Shown: in pieces, positions 15,674 through 32,100 of the stretch
Numbering within the stretch: position 1 is the stretch's first letter
Layout of the letters: every line of letters starts with the position of its first letter
Assembly: GCF_910589235.1 (NCBI RefSeq)
Contig: NC_060959.1
Span: forward strand, 779,501 to 843,500
Source: Vespa crabro
Lineage: Eukaryota; Arthropoda; Insecta; Hymenoptera; Vespidae
DNA length: 64,000 nt
Direction of reading: 5' to 3'
Position numbers and translations under genes: made by a program
Notes under the pieces: generated by a model
Databases searched by the model: none
Told to the model about the DNA's origin: nothing
Seen by the model: the letters and a program-made list of their open reading frames with translations, nothing else

Positions 15674-16863
15674 AATAACAATATAACATTAATAACAATA
15701 ATAATAATAATTGCAATAATAACAATAATAACAATAATAACAACAATAACAACAATAACAATAATAACTACAATAACTATAATAAAAATAATAACAACAA
15801 TAACAACAATAACAACAATACCGATAATAACATTAATAACACTAATAACAATAATAACAATTATAGCAATAAGAACAATAATAACAATAATAACAATAAT
15901 AACAATAATAACAATAATAACAATAACAATAACAATAATAACAATAACAATAACAACAATAATAACAATAATAACAACAATAACAATAATAACAATAACA
16001 ATAATAATAAGAATAATAACAACAATAAAAATAAAATAATAACAACAATAACAACAATAACATTAACAACATCAATAACAACAATAACAATAATAACAAT
16101 AATAACAATAATAACAATAATAGCAATAAGAACAATAATAACAATAATAACAATAATAACAATAATAACAATAACAACAATAATAAGAATAATAACAACA
16201 ATAACAATAACAACAATAATAACAATAATAACAACAATAACAACAATAACAATAATATCAACAATAACAATAATAACAAAGATAACAACAATAACAACAA
16301 TAACAACAACAATAACAACAATAACAACAATAACAACAATAAGAACAATAACAATAATAACCACATTAACAATAACAACAATAATAACAATAATAACAAC
16401 AATAACAACAATAACAATAATAAAAACAATAACAACAATAACAACAATAACAACAATAACAATAATAACAATAATAACAATAATAACAATAATAACAATA
16501 ATAACAACAATAACAATAACAACAATAATAACAATAATAACAATAATAACAATAACAATATCCATAATAACAACAATAACAAAAACAATAATAATAATAA
16601 TAACAATAACAACAATAATAATAATAACAATAACAATAACAATAACAACAATAGCAATAATAACAACAATAACAATAACAATAAATATAATGACAATAAT
16701 AACAATAATAACAATAATATCAACAATAACAGCAATAACAATAATAACAATAATAATAACAACAATAACAATAACAATAATAACAACAATAACAATAACA
16801 ACAATAATAACAATAATAACTACAATAACAACAATAACAATATTAACAACAACAACAACAATA

Positions 16864-17245
16864 ACGATAATAACATTAATAACACTAATAACAATAATAA
16901 CAATAATAGCAATAAGAACAATAATAACAATAATAACAATAATAACAATAATAGCAATAACAATAACAATAATAACAATAATAACAATAATAACAATAAT
17001 AACAATAATATCAATAATAACAATAATAACAATAACAATAATAATAAGAATAATAACAACAATAACAATAACAACAATAATAACAATAATAACAATAATA
17101 ACAATAATAACAATAACAATAACAATAATAACAACATTAACAATAATAATAATAACAATAATAACAATAAAAACAATAATAACAATAATAACAACAATAA
17201 TATAATAACCATAGCAATAACAATAACAATAACAATAATAACAAC
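16864..17245. repeat. Right copy of the ~380-bp direct repeat in type I L
   Basis: Partner of the copy at 15291-15673. A one-base deletion (AATATAATAACC instead of AATAATAATAACC, about 17200) breaks the triplet register and is shared by U1, U2 and U3 (17208, 28732, 37758), so it predates their amplification. After the ACCATAG mark the sequence continues into the A-like tail of L. Confidence 0.85.
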
Positions 17246-17605
17246 AATAACAATAATAATAATAACAATAATAACAATAACAACAATAATAAGAATAATA
17301 ACCACAATAACAGTAACAACAATAACAATAATAATAAGAATAATAACAACAATAAAAATAAAATAATAACAACAATAACAACAATAACATTAACAACATC
17401 AATAACAACAATAACAATAATAACAACAATAACAACAATAACAATAATAAAAATAATAACAACAATAACAACAATAACAACAATAACAACAATAACAACA
17501 ATAACAATAATAACAATAATAACAAAGATAACAACAATAACAACAATAACAACAACAATAACAACAATAACAACAATAACAATAATAACCACATTAACAA
17601 TAATT

Positions 17606-20600
17606 ACAATTTAACATTAATAATAATAATAATAATAATAACAATAATAACAATAATAACAACAATAACAACAATAACAATAATAATAAGAATAATAACA
17701 ACAATAAAAATAAAATAATAACAACAATAACAACAATAACATTAACAACATCAATAACAACAATAACAATAATAACAACAATAACAACAATAACAATAAT
17801 AAAAACAATAACAACAATAACAACAATAACAACAATAACAACAATAACAACAATAACAATAATAACAATAATAACAAAGATAACAACAATAACAACAATA
17901 ACAACAACAATAACAACAATAACAACAATAACAATAATAACCACATTAACAATAATTACAATTTAACATTAATAATAATAATAATAATAATAACAATAAT
18001 AACAATAATAACAACAATAACAACAATAACAATAATAACAACAATAACTATAATAATAATAATAACAACAATAACAACAATAACAACAATTACGATAATA
18101 ACATTAATAACACTAATAACAATAATAACATAATAACAATAATAGCAATAAGAACAATAATAACAATAGTAACAATAATAACAATAATAACAATAACAAT
18201 AACAATAATAACAATAATAACAATAATAACAATAACAACAATAACAATAATAACAACAATAACAATAACAACAATAACAACAATAACAACAACAATAACA
18301 ACAATAACAACAATAACAATAATTACAACAATAACCATAAATACAATAACAACAATAATAACAACAATAACAATAATAACAACAATAAAAACAATAACAA
18401 TAATTAGAATATAACATTAATAACAATAATAATAATAATAACAAATATAACAATAATAAAAACAATAACAACAATAACAATAATAAAAACAATAACAAAA
18501 ATAACAATAATAACAACAATAACAACAATAAGAACAATAAAAATAATAACAATATAACATTAATAACAATAGTAATAATAATAGCAATAATAACAATAAT
18601 AACAACAATAACAACAATAACAATAATAACTTCAATAACTATATTAAAAATAATAACAACAATAACAACAATAACAACAGTAACGTTAATAACATTAATA
18701 ACACTAATAACAATAATAACAATAATAACAATAATAGCAATAAGAACAATAATAACAATAATAACAATAATAACAATAATAACAATAACAACAATAATAA
18801 GAATAATAACAACAATAACAATAACAACAATAATAACAATAATAACTATAATAACAATAATAACAATAATAGCAATAACAATAACAATAATAAAAATAAT
18901 AACAATAATAACAATAATATCAATAATAACAATAATAACAATAACAATAATAACAATAATAACAACAATAATAACAATAATAACAATAATAACAACAATA
19001 ACAAGAATAACAATAATAACAACAATAACAATAATAACTTCAATAACTATATTAAAAATAATAACAACAATAACAACAATAACAACAGTAACGTTAATAA
19101 CATTAATAACACTAATAACAATAATAACAATAATAACAATAATAGCAATAAGAACAATAATAACAATAATAAAAATAATAACAATAATAACAATAACAAT
19201 AACAATAATAACAATAATAACAATAATAACAATAATAACAATAATAACAATAATAACAATAACAATAACAATAATAACAACAATAACAATAATAATAATA
19301 ACAATAATAACAATAACAACAATAATAAGAATAATAACCACAATAACAGTAACAACAATAACAATAATAATAAGAATAATAACAACAATAAAAATAAAAT
19401 AATAACAACAATAACAATAATAACATCAAAAACAACAATAACAATAATAAAAACAATAACAACAATAACAACAATAACAACAATAACAACAATAACAACA
19501 ATAACAACAATAACAATAATAACAATAATAACAAAGATAACAACAATAATAACAATAACAATAATAACAACATTAACAACAATGACAACAATAACAACAA
19601 TAACAATAATAACAATAACAACAATAATAACAATAACAACAATAATAACAATAATAACAACAATAACAATAATAACAATAACAATAATAATAAGAATAAT
19701 AACAACAATAAAAATAAAATAATAACAACAATAACAACAATAACATTAACAACATCAATAACAACAATAACAATAATAACAACAATAACAACAATAACAA
19801 TAATAAAAATAATAACAACAATAACAACAATAACAACAATAACAACAATAACAACAATAACAATAATAAAAATAATAACAAAGATAACAACAATAACAAC
19901 AATAACAACAACAATAACAACAATAACAACAATAACAATAATAACCACATTAACAATAATTACAATTTAACATTAATAATAATAATAATAATAACAATAA
20001 TAACAATAATAACAACAATAACAACAATAACAATAATAATAAGAATAATAACAACAATAAAAATAAAATAATAACAACAATAACAACAATAACATTAACA
20101 ACATCAATAACAACAATAACAATAATAACAACAATAACAACAATAACAATAATAAAAACAATAACAACAATAACAACAATAACAACAATAACAACAATAA
20201 CAACAATAACAATAATAACAATAATAACAAAGATAACAACAATAACAACAATAACAACAACAATAACAACAATAACAACAATAACAATAATAACCACATT
20301 AACAATAATTACAATTTAACATTAATAATAATAATAATAATAATAACAATAATAACAATAATAACAACAATAACAACAATAACAATAATAACAACAATAA
20401 CTATAATAATAATAATAACAACAATAACAACAATAACAACAATTACGATAATAACATTAATAACACTAATAACAATAATAACATAATAACAATAATAGCA
20501 ATAAGAACAATAATAACAATAGTAACAATAATAACAATAATAACAATAACAATAACAATAATAACAATAATAACAATAATAACAATAACAACAATAACAA

Positions 20601-23600
20601 TAATAACAACAATAACAATAACAACAATAACAACAATAACAACAACAATAACAACAATAACAACAATAACAATAATTACAACAATAACCATAAATACAAT
20701 AACAACAATAATAACAACAATAACAATAATAACAACAATAAAAACAATAACAATAATTAGAATATAACATTAATAACAATAATAATAATAATAACAAATT
20801 TAACAATAATAATAACAATAACAACAATAACAATAATAAAAACAATAACAATAATAACAATAATAACAACAATAACAACAATAACAACAATAAAAATAAT
20901 AACAATATAACATTAATAACAATAGTAATAATAATAGCAATAATAACAATAATAACAACAATAACAACAATAACAATAATAACTTCAATAACTATATTAA
21001 AAATAATAACAACAATAACAACAATAACAACAGTAACGTTAATAACATTAATAACACTAATAACAATAATAACAATAATAACAATAATAGCAATAAGAAC
21101 AATAATAACAATAATAACAATAATAACAATAATAACAATAACAACAATAATAAGAATAATAACAACAATAACAATAACAACAATAATAACAATAATAACT
21201 ATAATAACAATAATAACAATAATAGCAATAACAATAACAATAATAAAAATAATAACAATAATAACAATAATATCAATAATAACAATAATAACAATAACAA
21301 TAATAACAATAACAATAACAATAATAACAATAATAACAATAATAACAACAATAACAAGAATAACAATAATAACAACAATAACAATAATAACTTCAATAAC
21401 TATATTAAAAATAATAACAACAATAACAACAATAACAACAGTAACGTTAATAACATTAATAACACTAATAACAATAATAACAATAATAACAATAATAGCA
21501 ATAAGAACAATAATAACAATAATAAAAATAATAACAATAATAACAATAACAATAACAATAATAACAATAATAACAATAATAACAATAATAACAATAATAA
21601 CAATAACAATAACAATAATAACAACAATAACAATAATAATAATAACAATAATAACAATAACAACAATAATAAGAATAATAACCACAATAACAGTAACAAC
21701 AATAACAATAATAATAAGAATAATAACAACAATAAAAATAAAATAATAACAACAATAACAATAATAACAACAAAAACAACAATAACAATAATAAAAACAA
21801 TAACAACAATAACAACAATAACAACAATAACAACAATAACAACAATAACAACAATAACAATAATAACAATAATAACAAAGATAACAACAATAATAACAAT
21901 AACAATAATAACAACATTAACAACAATGACAACAATAACAACAATAACAATAATAACAATAACAACAATAATAACAATAACAACAATAATAACAATAATA
22001 ACAACAATAACAATAATAACAATAACAATAATAATAAGAATAATAACAACAATAAAAATAAAATAATAACAACAATAACAACAATAACATTAACAACATC
22101 AATAACAACAATAACAATAATAACAACAATAACAACAATAACAATAATAAAAACAATAACAACAATAACAACAATAACAACAATAACAACAATAACAACA
22201 ATAACAATAATAACAATAATAACAAAGATAACAACAATAACTTCATTAACAACAACAATAACAACAATAACAACAATGACAATAATAACCACATTAACAA
22301 TAATTACAATTTAACATTAATAATAATAACAATAATAATAACAATAATAACAATAATAACAACAATAACAACAATAACAATAATAACAACAATAACTATA
22401 ATAAAAATAATAACAACAATAACAACAATAACAACAATTACGATAATAACATTAATAACACTAATAACAATAATAACATAATAACAATAATAGCAATAAG
22501 AACAATAATAACAATAGTAACAATAATAACAATAATAACAATAACAATAACAATAATAACAATAATAACAATAATAACAATAACAACAATAACAATAATA
22601 ACAACAATAACAATAACAACAATAACAACAATAACAACAACAATAACAACAATAACAACAATAACAATAATTACAACAATAACCATAAATACAATAACAA
22701 CAATAATAACAACAATAACAATAATAACAACAATAAAAACAATAACAATAATTAGAATATAACATTAATAACAATAATAATAATAATAACAAATTTAACA
22801 ATAATAAAAACAATAACAACAATAACAATAATAAAAACAATAACAAAAATAACAATAATAACAACAATAACAACAATAACAACAATAAAAATAATAACAA
22901 TATAACATTAATAACAATAGTAATAATAATAGCAATAATAACAATAATAACAACAATAACAACAATAACAATAATAACTTCAATAACTATATTAAAAATA
23001 ATAACAACAATAACAACAATAACAACAGTAACGTTAATAACATTAATAACACTAATAACAATAATAACAATAATAACAATAATAGCAATAAGAACAATAA
23101 TAACAATAATAACAATAATAACAATAATAACAATAACAACAATAATAAGAATAATAACAACAATAACAATAACAACAATAATAACAATAATAACTATAAT
23201 AACAATAATAACAATAATAGCAATAACAATAACAATAATAAAAATAATAACAATAATAACAATAATATCAATAATAACAATAATAACAATAACAATAATA
23301 ACAATAACAATAACAATAATAACAATAATAACAATAATAACAACAATAACAAGAATAACAATAATAACAACAATAACAATAATAACTTCAATAACTATAT
23401 TAAAAATAATAACAACAATAACAACAATAACAACAGTAACGTTAATAACATTAATAACACTAATAACAATAATAACAATAATAACAATAATAGCAATAAG
23501 AACAATAATAACAATAATAAAAATAATAACAATAATAACAATAACAATAACAATAATAACAATAATAACAATAATAACAATAATAACAATAATAACAATA

Positions 23601-26467
23601 ACAATAACAATAATAACAACAATAACAATAATAATAATAACAATAATAACAATAACAACAATAATAAGAATAATAACCACAATAACAGTAACAACAATAA
23701 CAATAATAATAAGAATAATAACAACAATAAAAATAAAATAATAACAACAATAACAATAATAACAACAAAAACAACAATAACAATAATAAAAACAATAACA
23801 ACAATAACAACAATAACAACAATAACAACAATAACAACAATAACAACAATAACAATAATAACAATAATAACAAAGATAACAACAATAATAACAATAACAA
23901 TAATAACAACATTAACAACAATGACAACAATAACAACAATAACAATAATAACAATAACAACAATAATAACAATAACAACAATAATAACAATAATAACAAC
24001 AATAACAATAATAACAATAACAATAATAATAAGAATAATAACAACAATAAAAATAAAATAATAACAACAATAACAACAATAACATTAACAACATCAATAA
24101 CAACAATAACAATAATAACAACAATAACAACAATAACAATAATAAAAACAATAACAACAATAACAACAATAACAACAATAACAACAATAACAACAATAAC
24201 AATAATAACAATAATAACAAAGATAACAACAATAACTTCATTAACAACAACAATAACAACAATAACAACAATGACAATAATAACCACATTAACAATAATT
24301 ACAATTTAACATTAATAATAATAACAATAATAATAACAATAATAACAATAATAACAACAATAACAACAATAACAATAATAACAACAATAACTATAATAAA
24401 AATAATAACAACAATAACAACAATAACAACAATTACGATAATAACATTAATAACACTAATAACAATAATAACATAATAACAATAATAGCAATAAGTACAA
24501 TAATAACAATAATAACAATAATAACAATAATAACAATAACAATAAAAATAATAACAATAATAACAATAATAACAATAACAACAATAACAATAATAACAAC
24601 AATAACAATAACAACAATAACAACAACAATAACAACAATAACAACAATAACAATAATTACCACAATAACCATAAATACAATAACAACAATAATAACAACA
24701 ATAACAATAATAACAACAATAACAACAATAAAAATAATAACAATATAACATTAATAATAATAATAATAACAAATATAACAATAATAAAAACAATAACAAC
24801 AATAACAATAATAAAAACAATAACAAAAATAACAATAATAACAACAATAACAACAATAACAACAATAACAACAATAAAAATAATAACAATATAACATTAA
24901 TAACAATAGTAATAATAATAACAATAATAACAATAATAACAACAATAACAACAATAACAATAATAATATCAATAACTATATTAAAAATAATAACAACAAT
25001 AACAACAATAACAACAGTAACGTTAATAACATTAATAACACTAATAACAATAATAACAATAATAACAATAATAGCAATAAGAACAATAATAACAATAATA
25101 ACAATAATAACAATAATAACAATAACAATAATAACAACAATAACAATAACAACAATAATAACAATAATAACAATAATAACAATAATAACAATAACAATAA
25201 CAATAATAACAACAATAACAATAATAATAATAACAATAATAACAATAATAACAATAATAACAATAATAACAACAATAACAATAATAATAATAATAACAAT
25301 AATAACAACAATAATAATAATAACAATAACAATAACAATAATAACAATAATAACAATATAACATTAATAACAATAATAATAATAATAACAATAATAACAA
25401 TAATAACAATAACAACAATAACGATAATAACAACAATAACAATAACAACAATAACAACAATAACAACAGTAACGTTAATAACATTAATAACAATAATAAC
25501 AATAATAACAATAATAACAATAATAACAATAACAACAATAATAAGAATAATAACAACAATAACAATAACAACAATAATAACAATAATAACTATAATAACA
25601 ATAATAACAATAATAGCAATAACAATAACAATAATAAAAATAATAACAATAATAACAATAATATCAATAATAACAATAATAACAATAACAATAATAATAT
25701 GAATAATAACAACAATAACAATAACAATAATAACAACATTAACAATAACAACAATAACAACAATAACAATAATAACAATAATAACAATATTAACAACAAT
25801 AACAATAACAACAAAAATAACAACAATAACAACAATAACAAAAATAACAATAATAACATTAATAACAATAATAACTATAATAACAATAATAACAATAACA
25901 ATAACAATAATAACAATAATAACAATAATAACAACAATAACAAGAATAACAATAATAACAACAATAACAATAATAACTTCAATAACTATATTAAAAATAG
26001 TAACAACAATAACAACAATAACAATAATAACTTCAATAACTATATTAAAAATAATAACAACAATAACAACAATAACAACAGTAACGTTAATAACATTAAT
26101 AACACTAATAACAATAATAACAATAATAACAATAATAGCAATAAGAACAATAATAACAATAATAACTATAATAACAATAATAACAATAACAACAATAATA
26201 AGAATAATAACAACAATAACAATAACAACAATAATAACAATAATAACAATAATAACAATAATAACAATAACAATAACAATAATAACAACAATAACAATAA
26301 TAATAATAACAATAATAACAATAATAACAATAATAACAATAATAACAACAATAATAATACTAACAATAGCAATAACAATAATAACAATAATAACAATAAT
26401 AACAATAAAAACAATAATAACAATAATAACATTAATTACAAATAATAACAACAATAACAATAATAAC

Positions 26468-26500
<33 letters not shown>

Positions 26501-29129
26501 TTTAATAACAACAACACCAATAACAACAAAAATAATAATAACAATAATAATAAAAACATTAATAACAATTAGGATAATAATAATAACAATAACAAAAATA
26601 ACAATAATAACAACAATAACAACAATAACAACAATAACAACAATAAAATAATAACAATATAACATTAATAACAATAGTAATAATAATAACAATAATAACA
26701 ATAATAACAACAATAACAACAATAACAATAATAACTTCAATAACTATATTAAAAATAATAACAACAATAACAACAATAACAACAGTAACGTTAATAACAT
26801 TAATAACACTAATAACGATAATAACATTAATAACACTAATAACAATAATAACAATAATAGCAATAAGAACAATAATAACAATAATAACAATAATAACAAT
26901 AATAGCAATAACAATAACAATAATAACAATAATAACAATAATAACAATAATAACAATAATATCAATAATAACAATAATAACAATAACAATAATAATAAGA
27001 ATAATAACAACAATAACAATAACAACAATAATAACAATAATAACAATAATAACAATAATAACAATAACAATAACAATAATAACAACATTAACAATAATAA
27101 TAATAACAATAATAACAATAAAAACAATAATAACAATAATAACAACAATAATAATAATAACCATAGCAATAACAATAACAATAACAATAATAACAATAAT
27201 AACAATATAACATTAATAACAATAATAATAATAATTGCAATAATAACAATAATAACAATAATAACAACAATAACAACAATAACAATAATAACTACAATAA
27301 CTATAATAAAAATAATAACAACAATAACAACAATAACAACAATACCGATAATAACATTAATAACACTAATAACAATAATAACAATTATAGCAATAAGAAC
27401 AATAATAACAATAATAACAATAATAACAATAATAACAATAATAACAATAACAATAACAATAATAACAATAACAATAACAACAATAATAACAATAATAACA
27501 ACAATAACAATAATAACAATAACAATAATAATAAGAATAATAACAACAATAAAAATAAAATAATAACAACAATAACAACAATAACATTAACAACATCAAT
27601 AACAACAATAACAATAATAACAATAATAACAATAATAACAATAATAGCAATAAGAACAATAATAACAATAATAACAATAATAACAATAATAACAATAACA
27701 ACAATAATAAGAATAATAACAACAATAACAATAACAACAATAATAACAATAATAACAACAATAACAACAATAACAATAATATCAACAATAACAATAATAA
27801 CAAAGATAACAACAATAACAACAATAACAACAACAATAACAACAATAACAACAATAACAACAATAAGAACAATAACAATAATAACCACATTAACAATAAC
27901 AACAATAATAACAATAATAACAACAATAACAACAATAACAATAATAAAAACAATAACAACAATAACAACAATAACAACAATAACAATAATAACAATAATA
28001 ACAATAACAAGAATAATAAGAATAATAACAACAATAACAATAACAACAATAATAACAATAATAACAATAATAACAATAACAATATCCATAATAACAACAA
28101 TAACAAAAACAATAATAATAATAATAACAATAACAACAATAATAATAATAACAATAACAATAACAATAACAACAATAGCAATAATAACAACAATAACAAT
28201 AACAATAAATATAATGACAATAATAACAATAATAACAATAATATCAACAATAACAGCAATAACAATAATAACAATAATAATAACAACAATAACAATAACA
28301 ATAATAACAACAATATCAATAACAACAATAATAACAATAATAACTACAATAACAACAATAACAATATTAACAACAACAACAACAATAACGATAATAACAT
28401 TAATAACACTAATAACAATAATAACAATAATAGCAATAAGAACAATAATAACAATAATAACAATAATAACAATAATAGCAATAACAATAACAATAATAAC
28501 AATAATAACAATAATAACAATAATAACAATAATATCAATAATAACAATAATAACAATAACAATAATAATAAGAATAATAACAACAATAACAATAACAACA
28601 ATAATAACAATAATAACAATAATAACAATAATAACAATAACAATAACAATAATAACAACATTAACAATAATAATAATAACAATAATAACAATAAAAACAA
28701 TAATAACAATAATAACAACAATAATATAATAACCATAGCAATAACAATAACAATAACAATAATAACAACAATAACAATAATAATAATAACAATAATAACA
28801 ATAACAACAATAATAAGAATAATAACCACAATAACAGTAACAACAATAACAATAATAATAAGAATAATAACAACAATAAAAATAAAATAATAACAACAAT
28901 AACAACAATAACATTAACAACATCAATAACAACAATAACAATAATAACAACAATAACAACAATAACAATAATAAAAATAATAACAACAATAACAACAATA
29001 ACAACAATAACAACAATAACAACAATAACAATAATAACAATAATAACAAAGATAACAACAATAACAACAATAACAACAACAATAACAACAATAACAACAA
29101 TAACAATAATAACCACATTAACAATAATT
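17606..29129. repeat. Higher-order unit U2 (type I, 11,524 bp, extra B2)
   Basis: Modules are A 17606-17957, B1 17958-19961, A' 19962-20310, B2 20311-22305, a second B2-like module 22306-24300 and L 24301-29129. Every module has the type I length, and the excess over U1 is exactly 1995 bp. No A lies between the two B2 modules. The first B2 has several private changes around 20811-20850, where AATAAAAAC became AATAATAAC. Confidence 0.9.
22306..24300. repeat. Hybrid module: start of L joined to B2 (1995 bp)
   Basis: The first ~100 bases after the alpha at 22306 are L-type: AATAATAACAATAATAATAAC follows alpha, and TATAATAAAAATAATAAC lies at about 22395-22412. B2 has (AAT)n and TATAATAATAATAATAAC at those places. 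From about 22499 the sequence is B-type, with AATAAGAACAATAATAAC then ACAATAGTAAC, where L has AAGTAC and no TAGT. The switch therefore falls between about 22412 and 22499. This is the product expected of an unequal crossover between the start of L and the homologous start of B2. Confidence 0.85.
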
Positions 29130-32100
29130 ACAATTTAACATTAATAATAATAATAATAATAATAACAATAATAACAATAATAACAACAATAACAACAATA
29201 ACAATAATAATAAGAATAATAACAACAATAAAAATAAAATAATAACAACAATAACAACAATAACATTAACAACATCAATAACAACAATAACAATAATAAC
29301 AACAATAACAACAATAACAATAATAAAAACAATAACAACAATAACAACAATAACAACAATAACAACAATAACAACAATAACAATAATAACAATAATAACA
29401 AAGATAACAACAATAACAACAATAACAACAACAATAACAACAATAACAACAATAACAATAATAACCACATTAACAATAATTACAATTTAACATTAATAAT
29501 AATAATAATAATAATAACAATAATAACAATAATAACAACAATAACAACAATAACAATAATAACAACAATAACTATAATAATAATAATAACAACAATAACA
29601 ACAATAACAACAATTACGATAATAACATTAATAACACTAATAACAATAATAACATAATAACAATAATAGCAATAAGAACAATAATAACAATAGTAACAAT
29701 AATAACAATAATAACAATAACAATAACAATAATAACAATAATAACAATAATAACAATAACAACAATAACAATAATAACAACAATAACAATAACAACAATA
29801 ACAACAATAACAACAACAATAACAACAATAACAACAATAACAATAATTACAACAATAACCATAAATACAATAACAACAATAATAACAACAATAACAATAA
29901 TAACAACAATAAAAACAATAACAATAATTAGAATATAACATTAATAACAATAATAATAATAATAACAAATATAACAATAATAAAAACAATAACAACAATA
30001 ACAATAATAAAAACAATAACAAAAATAACAATAATAACAACAATAACAACAATAAGAACAATAAAAATAATAACAATATAACATTAATAACAATAGTAAT
30101 AATAATAGCAATAATAACAATAATAACAACAATAACAACAATAACAATAATAACTTCAATAACTATATTAAAAATAATAACAACAATAACAACAATAACA
30201 ACAGTAACGTTAATAACATTAATAACACTAATAACAATAATAACAATAATAACAATAATAGCAATAAGAACAATAATAACAATAATAACAATAATAACAA
30301 TAATAACAATAACAACAATAATAAGAATAATAACAACAATAACAATAACAACAATAATAACAATAATAACTATAATAACAATAATAACAATAATAGCAAT
30401 AACAATAACAATAATAAAAATAATAACAATAATAACAATAATATCAATAATAACAATAATAACAATAACAATAATAACAATAACAATAACAATAATAACA
30501 ATAATAACAATAATAACAACAATAACAAGAATAACAATAATAACAACAATAACAATAATAACTTCAATAACTATATTAAAAATAATAACAACAATAACAA
30601 CAATAACAACAGTAACGTTAATAACATTAATAACACTAATAACAATAATAACAATAATAACAATAATAGCAATAAGAACAATAATAACAATAATAAAAAT
30701 AATAACAATAATAACAATAACAATAACAATAATAACAATAATAACAATAATAACAATAATAACAATAATAACAATAATAACAATAACAATAACAATAATA
30801 ACAACAATAACAATAATAATAATAACAATAATAACAATAACAACAATAATAAGAATAATAACCACAATAACAGTAACAACAATAACAATAATAATAAGAA
30901 TAATAACAACAATAAAAATAAAATAATAACAACAATAACAATAATAACATCAAAAACAACAATAACAATAATAAAAACAATAACAACAATAACAACAATA
31001 ACAACAATAACAACAATAACAACAATAACAACAATAACAATAATAACAATAATAACAAAGATAACAACAATAATAACAATAACAATAATAACAACATTAA
31101 CAACAATGACAACAATAACAACAATAACAATAATAACAATAACAACAATAATAACAATAACAACAATAATAACAATAATAACAACAATAACAATAATAAC
31201 AATAACAATAATAATAAGAATAATAACAACAATAAAAATAAAATAATAACAACAATAACAACAATAACATTAACAACATCAATAACAACAATAACAATAA
31301 TAACAACAATAACAACAATAACAATAATAAAAATAATAACAACAATAACAACAATAACAACAATAACAACAATAACAACAATAACAATAATAAAAATAAT
31401 AACAAAGATAACAACAATAACAACAATAACAACAACAATAACAACAATAACAACAATAACAATAATAACCACATTAACAATAATTACAATTTAACATTAA
31501 TAATAATAATAATAATAACAATAATAACAATAATAACAACAATAACAACAATAACAATAATAATAAGAATAATAACAACAATAAAAATAAAATAATAACA
31601 ACAATAACAACAATAACATTAACAACATCAATAACAACAATAACAATAATAACAACAATAACAACAATAACAATAATAAAAACAATAACAACAATAACAA
31701 CAATAACAACAATAACAACAATAACAACAATAACAATAATAACAATAATAACAAAGATAACAACAATAACAACAATAACAACAACAATAACAACAATAAC
31801 AACAATAACAATAATAACCACATTAACAATAATTACAATTTAACATTAATAATAATAATAATAATAATAACAATAATAACAATAATAACAACAATAACAA
31901 CAATAACAATAATAACAACAATAACTATAATAATAATAATAACAACAATAACAACAATAACAACAATTACGATAATAACATTAATAACACTAATAACAAT
32001 AATAACATAATAACAATAATAGCAATAAGAACAATAATAACAATAGTAACAATAATAACAATAATAACAATAACAATAACAATAATAACAATAATAACAA

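Larger units (their letters stand above)
8077..17605. repeat. Higher-order unit U1 (type I, complete, 9529 bp)
   Basis: Reference copy of the type I unit. Modules are A 8077-8428 (352), B1 8429-10432 (2004), A' 10433-10781 (349), B2 10782-12776 (1995) and L 12777-17605 (4829). The lengths of U2 and U3 follow from this one by simple arithmetic: 9529 + 1995 = 11,524 and 9529 - 503 = 9026. Its L differs from the other type I copies in a few bases, such as AAGAAC instead of AAGTAC at about 12970 and AATATTAATAAC instead of AATTTTAATAAC near 14985. Confidence 0.9.
12777..17605. repeat. Module L, type I (4829 bp)
   Basis: Between alphas at 12777 and 17606, the same length as the L of U2 (24301-29129). 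The left half matches type II L, except that the stretch up to the first gamma is 6 bp shorter (two AAT triplets near 13230). The right half differs. After the gamma at about 15210 the sequence jumps through CACTAATAACGATAATAAC and carries two direct copies of a ~380-bp segment instead of the 689-bp duplication. Only one TAGGATAAT mark is present (15046). Confidence 0.85.
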
